NCBI GenBank assembly: GCA_018263405.1
Contig: JAANXG010000082.1
Location: 5 to 12,232 of the forward strand
Origin: Gammaproteobacteria bacterium
GTDB lineage: Bacteria; Pseudomonadota; Gammaproteobacteria; Arenicellales; JAANXG01
Length of the DNA: 12,228 nt
Direction of reading: 5' to 3'
Shown here piece by piece: positions 1 to 6,217 of this stretch (within the stretch, counting starts at the first letter, position 1; each line of letters starts with the position of its first letter). A program made the position numbers and the translations under genes. Below the pieces are notes generated by a model. It was not told the DNA's origin and made no database searches. It saw only the letters and a program-made list of their open reading frames with translations.

Positions 1-122
1 CCTCCAAAGCGCCACTGCGGCGTTGCGCTTCTTGAAAAGGGCTCGCCATTCCCTGCGAAGCGCGCCTTGCATTGGCACTTTGGAGACGCTCTGAACGTGT
101 GTGTATTTATGCCCAAGGGTAC

Positions 123-368
123 TTAGGCGAGGAAGATGAACCAGGCGGCGAGCCAGACGCAGCCGAGCGGCTGTATCATCAGGGTCATCTTGATGCCACG
201 GACGATCTTCTTGTAGGGCGGCGGAGTAATCGTGGCGGCCGCGCGCAGCGCGATAATCACGAGCACCGCCGGCAGCGCCAGGACCCAGACGGGCAGCTGG
301 CCATCGTGCACCACCGCCGCGAGGATCAAGAAGGCGGCCAGGTGCATGGCGAAATAGACGGCGGCCAC
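123..368 (-). CDS. Small hydrophobic membrane protein, unrecognised, possibly a gene remnant
   Basis: An 81-residue, strongly hydrophobic reading frame with about two to three membrane segments (roughly residues 1-20, 26-46 and 62-80), separated by a short basic stretch rich in Pro, Lys and Arg (about residues 49-58). The start would be GTG at 366-368, which directly follows an in-frame TAG, and I see no Shine-Dalgarno sequence before it. This may therefore be the C-terminal remainder of a longer protein rather than a complete gene. The pattern of two helices, a Pro/Lys-rich loop and a final helix loosely recalls the end of UbiA-type prenyltransferases, but no catalytic Asp-rich motif is present, so this is only a suggestion. 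Function unknown. Confidence 0.35.
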   Translation of the reverse strand: MAAVYFAMHLAAFLILAAVVHDGQLPVWVLALPAVLVIIALRAAATITPPPYKKIVRGIKMTLMIQPLGCVWLAAWFIFLA

Positions 369-447
369 CTATTGTCCAACGAGCCATAGAATCCTTACCC
401 ACACCGCTATGTGCTTTTTCTCCGTGAGGTATATCGGTTATTCTTAA

Positions 448-564
448 CTATCCGTCGGCGGCGGCCGTGCCTCGCTGGCGGCCTTGACCCTGAAGCAGAT
501 GGGATACCGGAACGTTTACGCTATCATCGCGAAGTACGAGGATATCAAGGAAGCGTTCGGGTAA
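448..564 (+). pseudogene. Rhodanese-like domain, C-terminal remnant
   Basis: An open frame between TAA at 445-447 and TAA at 562-564 encodes about 38 residues that look like the second half of a rhodanese domain. SVGGGRASLAALTL matches the active-site loop and following helix (usual form C-x-x-G-G-R-S-x-x-A), and QMGYRNVYAI matches the GY-x-NV strand. The catalytic Cys position reads Ser (TCC at 451-453), one base from a Cys codon. Everything upstream of the loop is missing and there is no start codon. I read it as a dead fragment of a single-domain rhodanese (sulfurtransferase). It lies tail to tail with the PLP enzyme of sulfur amino acid metabolism at 586, which may be chance. Confidence 0.6.
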
Positions 565-578
565 CGGCCAACGCCGTT
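563..578. terminator. Short hairpin between convergent genes
   Basis: AACGGC-caac-GCCGTT is a perfect 6-bp stem with a 4-base loop, 8 bases beyond the stop of the minus-strand PLP enzyme and overlapping the end of the rhodanese remnant. No U-rich run follows on either strand, so it is at best a weak or atypical terminator. Confidence 0.25.
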
Positions 579-585
579 CTCCGGA

Positions 586-1728
586 TCACGCTTTCTCCAA
601 TGCCTGATCCAAATCGGCGATGATATCTTCCACGTCTTCTATTCCGACCGACAGGCGGACCAGGCCGTCCGTTAAACCGCGAGCGCTGCGCTCCTCCGCC
701 GGAACATCGGCATGGGTCATGGTGGCGGGATGGGTGATCATGGTTTCGACCGAGCCCAGGCTTTCCGCCAGCCCACACATCCGCACGTTGTTCATCAGGG
801 CCTTGCCGGAAAGGATGCCGCCGGTGAGTTCGAACGAAATCATGCCGCTAAATCCATCCATCTGCGCCCTGGCGATGTCGTACTGGGGATGGGACGGCAG
901 CCCCGGATAACTCACTCTCGAGATCTTGCCATGGGCTTCCAGGTATTCCGCGATTTTCTGGGCGTTCTCGGCGTGGCGCTTCATTCGCAAAGACAGTGTC
1001 TTGACGCCCAACAACACCAGCCAGCAATCAAACGGGCTGCATACGGCGCCGATGGTTTTTTGAATAAATTTGAGCTCGTTGTATATGTCCTCACGATTGG
1101 TTATCACCGCGCCGCCGATGATCTGGTTATGCCCCGAGATATACTTGGTGGTGCTGTGCATGACGATGTCGGCACCCCATTCCAGGGGCCGCAGAAACGC
1201 CGGGGTGGCGAAGGTGGAGTCGATGCCGTAAATCAAATCGCGCTCTTTGGCGATGTCCGCCATCGCTTTCACGTCCGTTACCTTGAGCAAGGGATTGGTC
1301 GGCGTTTCCACCCACAGCATTCTGGTCTCCGGTTTAATCGCCTTGCGGACGGCGTCCGGATCGGAGGTGTCGACGTAAGTAAACGTCAGCCCGTAACGGG
1401 TCAACACCTGGTTGAAGTGTCTCGACACGCCGCCGTATACGTCGTCCGAACTCACAACGTGATCGCCCGATTTCAACAGTTTCATGCAGGCATCCACCGC
1501 CGACATGCCGCTGGCGTACGCGCACCCGTATCGGCCGCCCTCGATCGCCGCCAGATTCTCCTCCAGCAACTGTCTTGTCGGATTGGATGATCGGGTGTAG
1601 TCGAAACCCTTGTCTTTGCCGACTTCCGGCAACACGTAGGTCGCGGTTTCGTAAATCGGCGGAATGATGGAACCGGTGGTGGGATCCGGATTGATGCCGG
1701 CGCGTACAACTTTGGTGTCGAATTTCAA
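586..1728 (-). CDS. Cystathionine gamma-synthase / gamma-lyase family PLP enzyme
   Basis: A 380-residue protein of the Cys/Met-metabolism PLP family, full length for the family. Cytosolic and normally tetrameric, these enzymes make cystathionine from an activated homoserine and cysteine (gamma-synthase) or split it (gamma-lyase). Visible landmarks: YTRSSNPTR at residues 44-52 (phosphate contacts from the neighbouring subunit), SGM at 73-75 and YGG at 98-100 (cofactor pocket), WVETPTNP at 139-146, Asp170 (pyridine nitrogen), STTKY at 192-196 with Lys195 as the PLP Schiff-base lysine, and VRLSVGIED at 357-365 with the carboxylate-binding Arg358. The sequence around the lysine reads SGHNQIIGG instead of the commoner NGHSDVV-type sequence. 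The start is TTG (1726-1728) with a good Shine-Dalgarno, AGGGGAG, just upstream. Synthase and lyase cannot be separated by eye. Monocistronic, with its own promoter. Confidence 0.93.
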   Translation of the reverse strand: MKFDTKVVRAGINPDPTTGSIIPPIYETATYVLPEVGKDKGFDYTRSSNPTRQLLEENLAAIEGGRYGCAYASGMSAVDACMKLLKSGDHVVSSDDVYGGVSRHFNQVLTRYGLTFTYVDTSDPDAVRKAIKPETRMLWVETPTNPLLKVTDVKAMADIAKERDLIYGIDSTFATPAFLRPLEWGADIVMHSTTKYISGHNQIIGGAVITNREDIYNELKFIQKTIGAVCSPFDCWLVLLGVKTLSLRMKRHAENAQKIAEYLEAHGKISRVSYPGLPSHPQYDIARAQMDGFSGMISFELTGGILSGKALMNNVRMCGLAESLGSVETMITHPATMTHADVPAEERSARGLTDGLVRLSVGIEDVEDIIADLDQALEKA

Positions 1729-1766
1729 TATGCTCCCCTGGATTGCGTGGGACCTCTGATAGACGA

Positions 1767-1795
1767 ATTATATACTGGTGCCATAGGTTAGATAA
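1767..1795 (-). promoter_or_regulatory. Sigma-70-like promoter of the PLP enzyme gene
   Basis: Read on the minus strand, a perfect TATAAT (1767-1772) is preceded by TTATCT (1790-1795) with the ideal 17-base spacer. The -35 matches TTGACA only at three positions. Transcription would begin near 1760, giving a leader of about 30 bases that contains the Shine-Dalgarno of the TTG-started gene. Confidence 0.5.
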
Positions 1796-1974
1796 TGAAA
1801 GGAGTATAGGACGAATTAACGCCCTTTCCCCAGCCAATTCAGGTCTCCATGTCAATCGATACCCGGTCGCATCTACACAAAACAGCAACATAAGTTGAGC
1901 GCAAATGCTTCCTTGAATGAGCCGAGCAGGCTGGGATGCGGCGGTGCTCGACGGCCCGGCAACAGGAGCCCGGC
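1796..1974. other. Intergenic stretch without recognisable gene
   Basis: Part of the long gap between the PLP enzyme gene (its start at 1728) and the exported protein (its stop at 2256). Apart from the promoter and the transposase tail listed separately, no reading frame here has recognisable protein motifs or a ribosome binding site. The stretch 2092-2255 is equally empty, apart from GC-rich self-complementary sequence at about 2228-2255. Confidence 0.5.
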
Positions 1975-2091
1975 TCACGTCGGCAATTTTTCTTCCAGAT
2001 ACGTCAGGATCTTTTTAATGATCACCGGATCTTCGATGCAGGCAATGACCTTATCGAGGACCCGGCAGTGGTGAAGCGAATGCAAAGTGAT
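1975..2091 (-). pseudogene. C-terminal remnant of an IS91-like (Y2) transposase
   Basis: The minus-strand frame ending at TGA (1975-1977) reads C-x5-VIACIEDPVIIKKIL followed by YLEEKLPT. This resembles the end of IS91-type transposases, where a Cys-pair zinc motif is followed by M-R-V-I-A-x-I-E-D-P-x-V-I-x-K-I-L-x-H-L and the stop. The second Cys of the pair appears kept, while the first is replaced (Leu-His-His-Cys). No catalytic domain lies upstream (2092-2255), so this is a decayed tail, not an active element. The family assignment is from memory of the motif. Confidence 0.5.
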
Positions 2092-2255
2092 CGATCTCAA
2101 CCACTATCGTTGGAAATCATTCTGTCAAGGCTTGTACCAAATACCCATCGCGGCATAAGGACTATTTCGCCACGGACAGGCCTGCTGCAAAGGCTGTTCG
2201 GCGACTGAAGCCAGCCGTGAAGGAAACGCCGCGCGCGGCCTCCCGCGGGCCGGGC

Positions 2256-2825
2256 TCAGAACTCCTCCAGGGCCTTGATGTCGATGGCCTTGAAGTATTC
2301 CTCCTTGACATCGACGCTGGCCGAGCCGGAGATCTGGATCATGATGCGCCCATCGACGAGGTTCTGAATTTCGCCGTCGTTGGTGATGACAACCTTCTGG
2401 TGGTTGATCCGCTTCACTCTGCCCATCGAGGCCATCAGCGCCGAGTTGCGGAACATCGTGCCGAGTGCCGTGACCATCTGGTTGTCGGCCATGAGCTGGA
2501 TCTCGACGTCGTCGTCGCCGTCCCGGTAGACCGCCTTGGCCATCTGGCCGCCGCCGAAGGCGGCCATGGCGTCGCCGTCGTCATCGTCCTTGTGCTCCCA
2601 GCCATCGAATGGCTGCGGCAGGAACGCCTTGAGTCCCTCCGCCTTCATCTGGGAAAGAATTTGTGCCGCGAAATCAATCTCCTCCTTGGCGGTCTTGATG
2701 TCGCCTGCCGCGTAGGCGTCGAGTGCCATCTCGACCGACTCGGTGAAATCGTCGGCCATCGCCGGCATCGCGAGAAGGCCGGCGACAAGCGCAGGCAGCA
2801 GGGGTTTGAACGGTCTGAAAAGCAT
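2256..2825 (-). CDS. Exported protein of unknown function with signal peptide
   Basis: A 189-residue protein beginning MLFRPFKPLL. I chose the ATG at 2823-2825 because GGAG lies 9 bases upstream and it gives a clean Sec signal peptide: a basic N-terminus, a hydrophobic core LLPALVAGLLA, and a likely cleavage site after AMA, before DDF. A start 10 codons further upstream has no ribosome binding site. The mature protein opens with a helical stretch (AYAAGDIKTAKEEIDFAAQIL) that recalls a TPR-like helical pair. Then come an acidic Asp run (HKDDDDGD), a Gly-rich AAFGGG and a mostly beta-rich half with IQLMADNQMV and VKRINHQKVVIT. I recognise this as a conserved proteobacterial type but know no function. 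Probably periplasmic; monocistronic and divergent from the SIMPL remnant. Confidence 0.8.
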   Translation of the reverse strand: MLFRPFKPLLPALVAGLLAMPAMADDFTESVEMALDAYAAGDIKTAKEEIDFAAQILSQMKAEGLKAFLPQPFDGWEHKDDDDGDAMAAFGGGQMAKAVYRDGDDDVEIQLMADNQMVTALGTMFRNSALMASMGRVKRINHQKVVITNDGEIQNLVDGRIMIQISGSASVDVKEEYFKAIDIKALEEF

Positions 2826-3007
2826 GGCTCTGAACTCCGGTGGCAGTGTGAACATTTCGCGCAGTGTAGTGGAAATCCCGGGTCACCGGAAGATCGTTCG
2901 CCGTTCCAGTATACTGTCGTCTCCACTGTGTTGTTACCCGGATAAGATCGTGGCTCGCTTCGCTCTCACAATCTATCCTTATTCGTTAGTTGTCTATTGA
3001 TCGAACC

Positions 3008-3193
3008 ATGAACAGTCGAGCCAAGGAATTCCTTGCCATGGGAATCTGCGTGTTCCTGGGTCTGTCAGTGCTGGGGTACTTCATCGCTTCCAGCCCGACC
3101 GTCTTCAAGCAGTACGAGAGAAGCGTCACGGTCAAGGGGTTGTCGGAGCGGGAGGTCACTGCGGACGTGGTGATCTGGCCCATCAACGACTGA
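3008..3193 (+). pseudogene. SIMPL-domain (DUF541) protein, N-terminal fragment
   Basis: Sixty-one codons from ATG 3008 to TGA 3191. The residues MNSRAKEFLAMG, a single membrane anchor (GICVFLGLSVLGYFIAS) and then YERSVTVKGLSEREVTADV match the start of periplasmic SIMPL-domain proteins, where VKGLSEREV opens the domain and V-x-WP-I normally continues for about 170 more residues. Here the frame ends right after VIWPIND. The homology stops at full strength, with no decayed continuation, because the DNA passes at once into the leader of the aldolase gene. This points to a deletion or recombination junction near 3185-3195 rather than a simple stop mutation. An upstream in-frame TTG (2990) could add six residues. 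The product would be only a membrane-anchored stub. Confidence 0.7.
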
Positions 3194-3206
3194 ATGAGGA
3201 TTAAAC

Positions 3207-4115
3207 ATGACAATAAAGAGTCTTGATGTCGCCGGAATATTTCCACCTGTTCCTACGGCTTTCAATGAAGAGTTGGAGGTTGATCATCAACAGTTAAGCG
3301 AGAATATTCGCACACTGAGCCAGTTCGATCTTCAGGGCCTGGTCGTGCTGGGATCAAACGGCGAATTTGTTCTGCTTGATGAAGATGAAAAAACGGCCGT
3401 GATCCGGACGGCGCGAGAATCGATGCCGCCGCAAAGTCTGCTGTTCGCCGGAACGGGCTGTCCGTCCACGCGGGCGACCATTCGGTCATGCAGCAAGGCG
3501 GCAGATGCAGGCGCTGACGCCGCGCTGGTCATCACACCTTCCTACTATAAAGGAAAGATGACCGATGCAGCACTACTTGAGTTTTTCGGCAGCGTTGCCA
3601 CCTCCTCACCGATCCCGGTTATCCTGTACAACATGCCCACCTGCACGGGCATCGACCTGTCGGCCGAGATTGTGGTCTCGCTCGCGAGTCATCCGAACAT
3701 ACTCGGGCTGAAGGATTCAGGCGGCAACCTCGGCAAACTGGGTGAGATCGTGTACCGTACAAACGGTGATTTCCAGGTGTTGGCGGGTTCCGCAGGATTC
3801 TTGTTGCCGGCATTCGCCGTTGGAGCGATCGGCGGCATCCTCGCGCTGGCCAACATCGCGCCCGGAGAGTGCCTCCAGATACGAACACTGTTCCAGAAAG
3901 GTAAAATGGAGGAGGCCCGCAAACTCCAATCACGCTTGATTCCATTGAACCAGCAAGTCACGAAAATCGGTGGTGTATCTGTGCTGAAAAGCGCGATGGA
4001 TTATCTCGGCCTTTACGGTGGGCCCGTGAGAGGACCATTGCTTCCAGCGGGGAAAGAAGAGATCAAAAGAGTTCGGTCATTAATCAATGATGCCGGCATT
4101 GAAGGTTTTTCATAG
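3207..4115 (+). CDS. DapA-superfamily aldolase, 4-hydroxy-2-oxoglutarate aldolase-like
   Basis: A 302-residue TIM-barrel lyase of the DHDPS/NAL superfamily. Seen: GSNGEF at 49-54 (pyruvyl carboxylate loop), VITPSYYKG at 108-116, YNMP with catalytic Tyr141, and GLKDSGG with Schiff-base Lys169, followed by VLAGSAGFLLPAFAVGAIGG. The sequence closely follows animal mitochondrial HOGA1 along its length: GSNGEF instead of the GTTGES of true DapA, AGTGCPST near HOGA1 AGSGCEST, FQVLAGSAGFL, and YGGP-x-R-x-PL near the end. The DapA substrate Arg (YNVPGRTG) is replaced (YNMPTCTG), so lysine biosynthesis is unlikely. HOGA cleaves 4-hydroxy-2-oxoglutarate to pyruvate and glyoxylate (hydroxyproline breakdown). 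GAGG lies 8 bases before the ATG. The closest upstream sequence is the SIMPL remnant, so the original promoter may be lost. No other hydroxyproline gene is present. Confidence 0.88.
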   Translation: MTIKSLDVAGIFPPVPTAFNEELEVDHQQLSENIRTLSQFDLQGLVVLGSNGEFVLLDEDEKTAVIRTARESMPPQSLLFAGTGCPSTRATIRSCSKAADAGADAALVITPSYYKGKMTDAALLEFFGSVATSSPIPVILYNMPTCTGIDLSAEIVVSLASHPNILGLKDSGGNLGKLGEIVYRTNGDFQVLAGSAGFLLPAFAVGAIGGILALANIAPGECLQIRTLFQKGKMEEARKLQSRLIPLNQQVTKIGGVSVLKSAMDYLGLYGGPVRGPLLPAGKEEIKRVRSLINDAGIEGFS

Positions 4116-4258
4116 ACACTCGATATTCAAACCACCAAGTAAAACAAAAGCGTCTTACCCATGAGACAGTTATCGCCATGGATGGCGAGTAGTAGGCAAT
4201 GCAGGAGCAATTGCCGAGGGTGCTGAGCTTTCCCTTCCAGCTCCGGTTTCTGTTCGCG

Positions 4259-4289
4259 TGAACCGCTCCGGCAAACCCGGGGCGGTTCA
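4259..4289. repeat. Strong 13-bp inverted repeat (hairpin)
   Basis: TGAACCGCTCCGG and CCGGGGCGGTTCA form a 13-bp stem with a single G-T pair around a 5-base loop (CAAAC). It lies 144 bases beyond the aldolase stop. No T-run follows, so it is not a classical terminator. It could be a dispersed palindromic repeat or the surviving end of an insertion sequence; the minus-strand reading TGAACCGCCCCGGG resembles ends I recall from IS3-type elements, which I cannot verify here. Confidence 0.6.
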
Positions 4290-4338
4290 TCCCATTATTA
4301 GGTGAAAACGGATTGGCTCTATATGCGTGAAAACTGAC

Positions 4339-4422
4339 AGTCAGTAATCGGCTCGATTCGCTCGGCTCCGCGACCCCGGAGGGGTGGTTGTGCGCGAAGA
4401 CCACAGCGGCGTATCTGGGCCG
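4339..4422 (-). pseudogene. RadC / MPN-domain remnant
   Basis: The minus-strand frame reads AAVVFAHNHPSGVAEPSESS followed by RLLT, which is the diagnostic core of RadC proteins (JAMM-type metal motif H-x-H-x7-S-x2-D within HNHPSG-x-AEPS). Both His and the Ser are present, but the Asp is replaced by Ser, and the similarity breaks off on both sides: an in-frame TAG lies four codons upstream of 4422, and unrelated sequence follows after 4339. RadC-type genes are frequent passengers of genomic islands and prophage-like elements. This is a fragment of about 28 residues with no function. Confidence 0.75.
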
Positions 4423-4513
4423 CTGAAGAAGCTAAAATAGCTGGGGCGCCTTCGATCTTGGCAAGGAATTACGCCGCCTGAAACGAGCGCGGCCCGGCGA
4501 GTGACTTGGGATA

Positions 4514-4565
4514 AAGTAATATATATGTTACATTTAGAGCATGAAATGTAATTTTTATATTACAT
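4514..4565. promoter_or_regulatory. Paired hipBA operators, GTAA(N8)TTAC
   Basis: Two 16-base inverted repeats of the same design lie just before hipB: GTAA-tatatatg-TTAC at 4516-4531 and GTAA-tttttata-TTAC at 4548-4563. Their centres are 32 bases apart, about three helical turns. The second extends to ATGTAA(N8)TTACAT and ends 5 bases before the hipB ATG. The inner half-sites also pair as TTACATTT (4528-4535) with AAATGTAA (4544-4551). The half-site plus N8 layout matches the known E. coli HipB operator (TATCC-N8-GGATA), with different half-site bases. The region is very AT-rich and probably contains the promoter. I cannot fix the -10 and -35 boxes. Confidence 0.7.
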
Positions 4566-4567
4566 AG

Positions 4568-4915
4568 ATGGCAAAGAAAGCAAAGGCACAGACGGCTCTG
4601 CCACTCAAAGTACAAGAAAACCTGGAAATGCTGGGCCGGAATATCGAGATAGCTCGCAAACGCCGCCGGGAAAGCCAGGAGGCCTTTGCGGCGCGCCTCT
4701 ATGTCAGCCGCCCGACGGTCAAGCGTCTAGAGGGCGGCGATCCCAGCGTTAGCATTGGGGTTCTGGCTTCGGCTTTGTGGGCGCTGGGCCTGCATGAGGG
4801 GTTGGCGGAACTTGCTTCGCCGGAACATGACAGAATCGGGCAGGGGCTGACGATAAAAGACCTGCCAAAATCCGCTCGTAAGGCAAAGAAAGATAAGATG
4901 GAAGATGATTTCTAG
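4568..4915 (+). CDS. hipB: HipB-type antitoxin, XRE-family DNA-binding protein
   Basis: A 115-residue protein with a Lys-rich N-terminus and an XRE/Cro-type helix-turn-helix at about residues 24-75, with the recognition region SQEAFAARLYVSRPTVKRLEGG (36-57). Its C-terminal tail (about 95-115) is flexible, Lys-rich and acidic at the very end. In HipBA modules HipB dimers bind the operator, repress the operon and hold HipA inactive. The ATG has no clear Shine-Dalgarno, because the second operator (ending 5 bases before it) occupies that place, so a leaderless or very short-leader transcript is possible. It overlaps hipA by 11 bases. Confidence 0.9.
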   Translation: MAKKAKAQTALPLKVQENLEMLGRNIEIARKRRRESQEAFAARLYVSRPTVKRLEGGDPSVSIGVLASALWALGLHEGLAELASPEHDRIGQGLTIKDLPKSARKAKKDKMEDDF

Positions 4916-6161
4916 TTCTGAAGCTTATGTGTTCATCACCCTGCCAAAGACATTCACTCCGGTTCCGGCGGGAAGGGTTAGTTTTCTAGGTAGCAGCCCT
5001 GAAGAAATAGAGTTCTTTTATGGTCGTCGTTACCTGGAACGAGCGGGTGCTGTTCCGCTTGATCCAATTCATCTGCCCTTGCAGCAGAACAGTTTCTATG
5101 ACAGCAGCCTACCGATGTTTGGGGCGCTCCGCGATGCTGCGCCTGATAGTTGGGGCCGGTTCATCATTGAGAAACGCGCCGGGCAAATCGGTTTGAATGA
5201 AATCGACTATTTGCTGGCGTCTTCCGGGGAGCGAGTCGGTGCCCTGGATTTCGGTAAATCACCGAACAACCCCTTGGAAAGGTCCGAGCGCCCCTTGATC
5301 AGAGAAGGCGACCGATCATGGCTGCAACTAGGCGAACTGGCGACTGCTATCGAGGCACTGGACAACGAACAGGCAACGCTCAACGAGCAGGTACTGGAAT
5401 TGCTGGATTTTGGCACAAGTATGGGCGGTGCTCGTCCCAAAACGGTTATAGAACGTGAGTGCGGTCATGAAAGATCACTATGGCTTGCCAAGTTCAACCG
5501 AAAGGATGACCGAATTAACCACGTGCGAGTCGAATATTCCACAAACCGGTTGGCCAGGCTTTGTGGGCTGGGTGTGCCGGACATGAAAATACATTCAATG
5601 GATGGACGGGATATTCTGCTCAGCAAACGCTTTGAAAGGATGTGGGACAAGAAAGCCGAGCAATACGCCAAAACACACTTCCTTTCAGCATTGACATTGA
5701 CAGGACGGCATGAAATGGAAAATGCGCGCTCCTCCTACCAGGAAGTCGCGCAGATCATTCGGCAGGTGGGGCGCGATCCACAGTATATGAACCGGGAATT
5801 ATTCAGGCGTATGGTCTTCAACATTATGACAGGTAACGTTGATGATCACCTGCGAAATCATGGTTTTTTGTTGACGCAGAAGGGATACGTACTTTCTCCG
5901 GCCTACGACTTGATGCCCATCCCACAGGTGAGCTATACACGTGATCTTGCAATTGGTGTTGGCAAGCAGGGGCGTGTAGCAACTGTGGATAACGCCCTGT
6001 CGGATACCGGCCCATTCGGCCTTACCAGAAAAGAAGCGGAGACAATCGCGCTTTCCGTAAAAGAAACGACCCGGCAGTGGCGGGGAGTTTTTCGGGAGCG
6101 CGAAGTCGGTGAACAAGATTGCAATCTGCTTGCTGATTGCTTTCGGGAAACACTGGCGTGA
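4905..6161 (+). CDS. hipA: HipA-type serine/threonine kinase toxin
   Basis: A 418-residue complete HipA kinase. Family members phosphorylate aminoacyl-tRNA synthetases (GltX in E. coli) or related targets, causing growth arrest and persistence. Seen: an N-terminal HipA N1 domain at about 8-118 (LPMFGALRDAAPDSWGR at 69-85 is typical), a P-loop-like TSMGGARPK at 171-179 carrying Ser172 (the autophosphorylation position in E. coli HipA), LWLAKF with ATP-binding Lys196, the catalytic loop NVDDHLRNHG at 311-320 (Asp313, Asn318), and the metal-binding SPAYDLMP at 331-338 (Asp335). All catalytic residues are present, so the toxin is probably active. Its ATG lies inside the end of hipB, with GGAAG directly upstream, suggesting translational coupling. 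The operon sits between a RadC fragment and a tRNA fragment, suggesting acquisition by an island. Confidence 0.93.
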   Translation: MISSSEAYVFITLPKTFTPVPAGRVSFLGSSPEEIEFFYGRRYLERAGAVPLDPIHLPLQQNSFYDSSLPMFGALRDAAPDSWGRFIIEKRAGQIGLNEIDYLLASSGERVGALDFGKSPNNPLERSERPLIREGDRSWLQLGELATAIEALDNEQATLNEQVLELLDFGTSMGGARPKTVIERECGHERSLWLAKFNRKDDRINHVRVEYSTNRLARLCGLGVPDMKIHSMDGRDILLSKRFERMWDKKAEQYAKTHFLSALTLTGRHEMENARSSYQEVAQIIRQVGRDPQYMNRELFRRMVFNIMTGNVDDHLRNHGFLLTQKGYVLSPAYDLMPIPQVSYTRDLAIGVGKQGRVATVDNALSDTGPFGLTRKEAETIALSVKETTRQWRGVFREREVGEQDCNLLADCFRETLA

Positions 6162-6163
6162 AG

Positions 6164-6195
6164 CTTCCGATTGAAGGCTGTTAATAGCTCGGAAG
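6164..6195 (+). terminator. Hairpin directly after hipA
   Basis: CTTCCGA (6164-6170) and TCGGAAG (6189-6195) form a perfect 7-bp stem around an 18-base loop, starting two bases after the hipA stop. There is no T-run, so termination is uncertain. Confidence 0.25.
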
Positions 6196-6217
6196 TGCGG
6201 AATCATTAAGCCCGTTC

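Larger units (their letters stand above)
4116..4513. other. Decayed intergenic region between aldolase and hipBA
   Basis: About 400 bases without an intact gene. It holds a strong hairpin (4259-4289) and a RadC fragment on the minus strand (4339-4422), listed separately. Nothing else is recognisable. The mixture of short homologies suggests repeated insertion and deletion. Confidence 0.5.

Noticed and set aside
1..122. Open minus-strand frames with peptides such as ALRREWRALFKKRNAA, just beyond the small membrane protein
   Set aside because: Two frames are open at once over only 120 bases at the window edge, with no start, ribosome site or motif I can place; it might be a dispersed repeat but one copy cannot show that.
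712..1590. Long plus-strand open frame opposite the PLP enzyme
   Set aside because: It is an antisense shadow of a gene with clear catalytic motifs, and its protein is Arg/His-rich without any family features.
2228..2255. GC-rich self-complementary sequence (CCGCGCGCGG, CCCGCGGG) after the exported protein
   Set aside because: Could help termination, but the pairing is ambiguous and no T-run follows, so it was not annotated as a terminator.
2217..2945. Plus-strand open frame of 242 codons opposite the exported protein
   Set aside because: It is low in hydrophobic order and rich in repeated Val-Asp-His, as expected for the reverse of the GC-rich real gene, which has a signal peptide and ribosome site.
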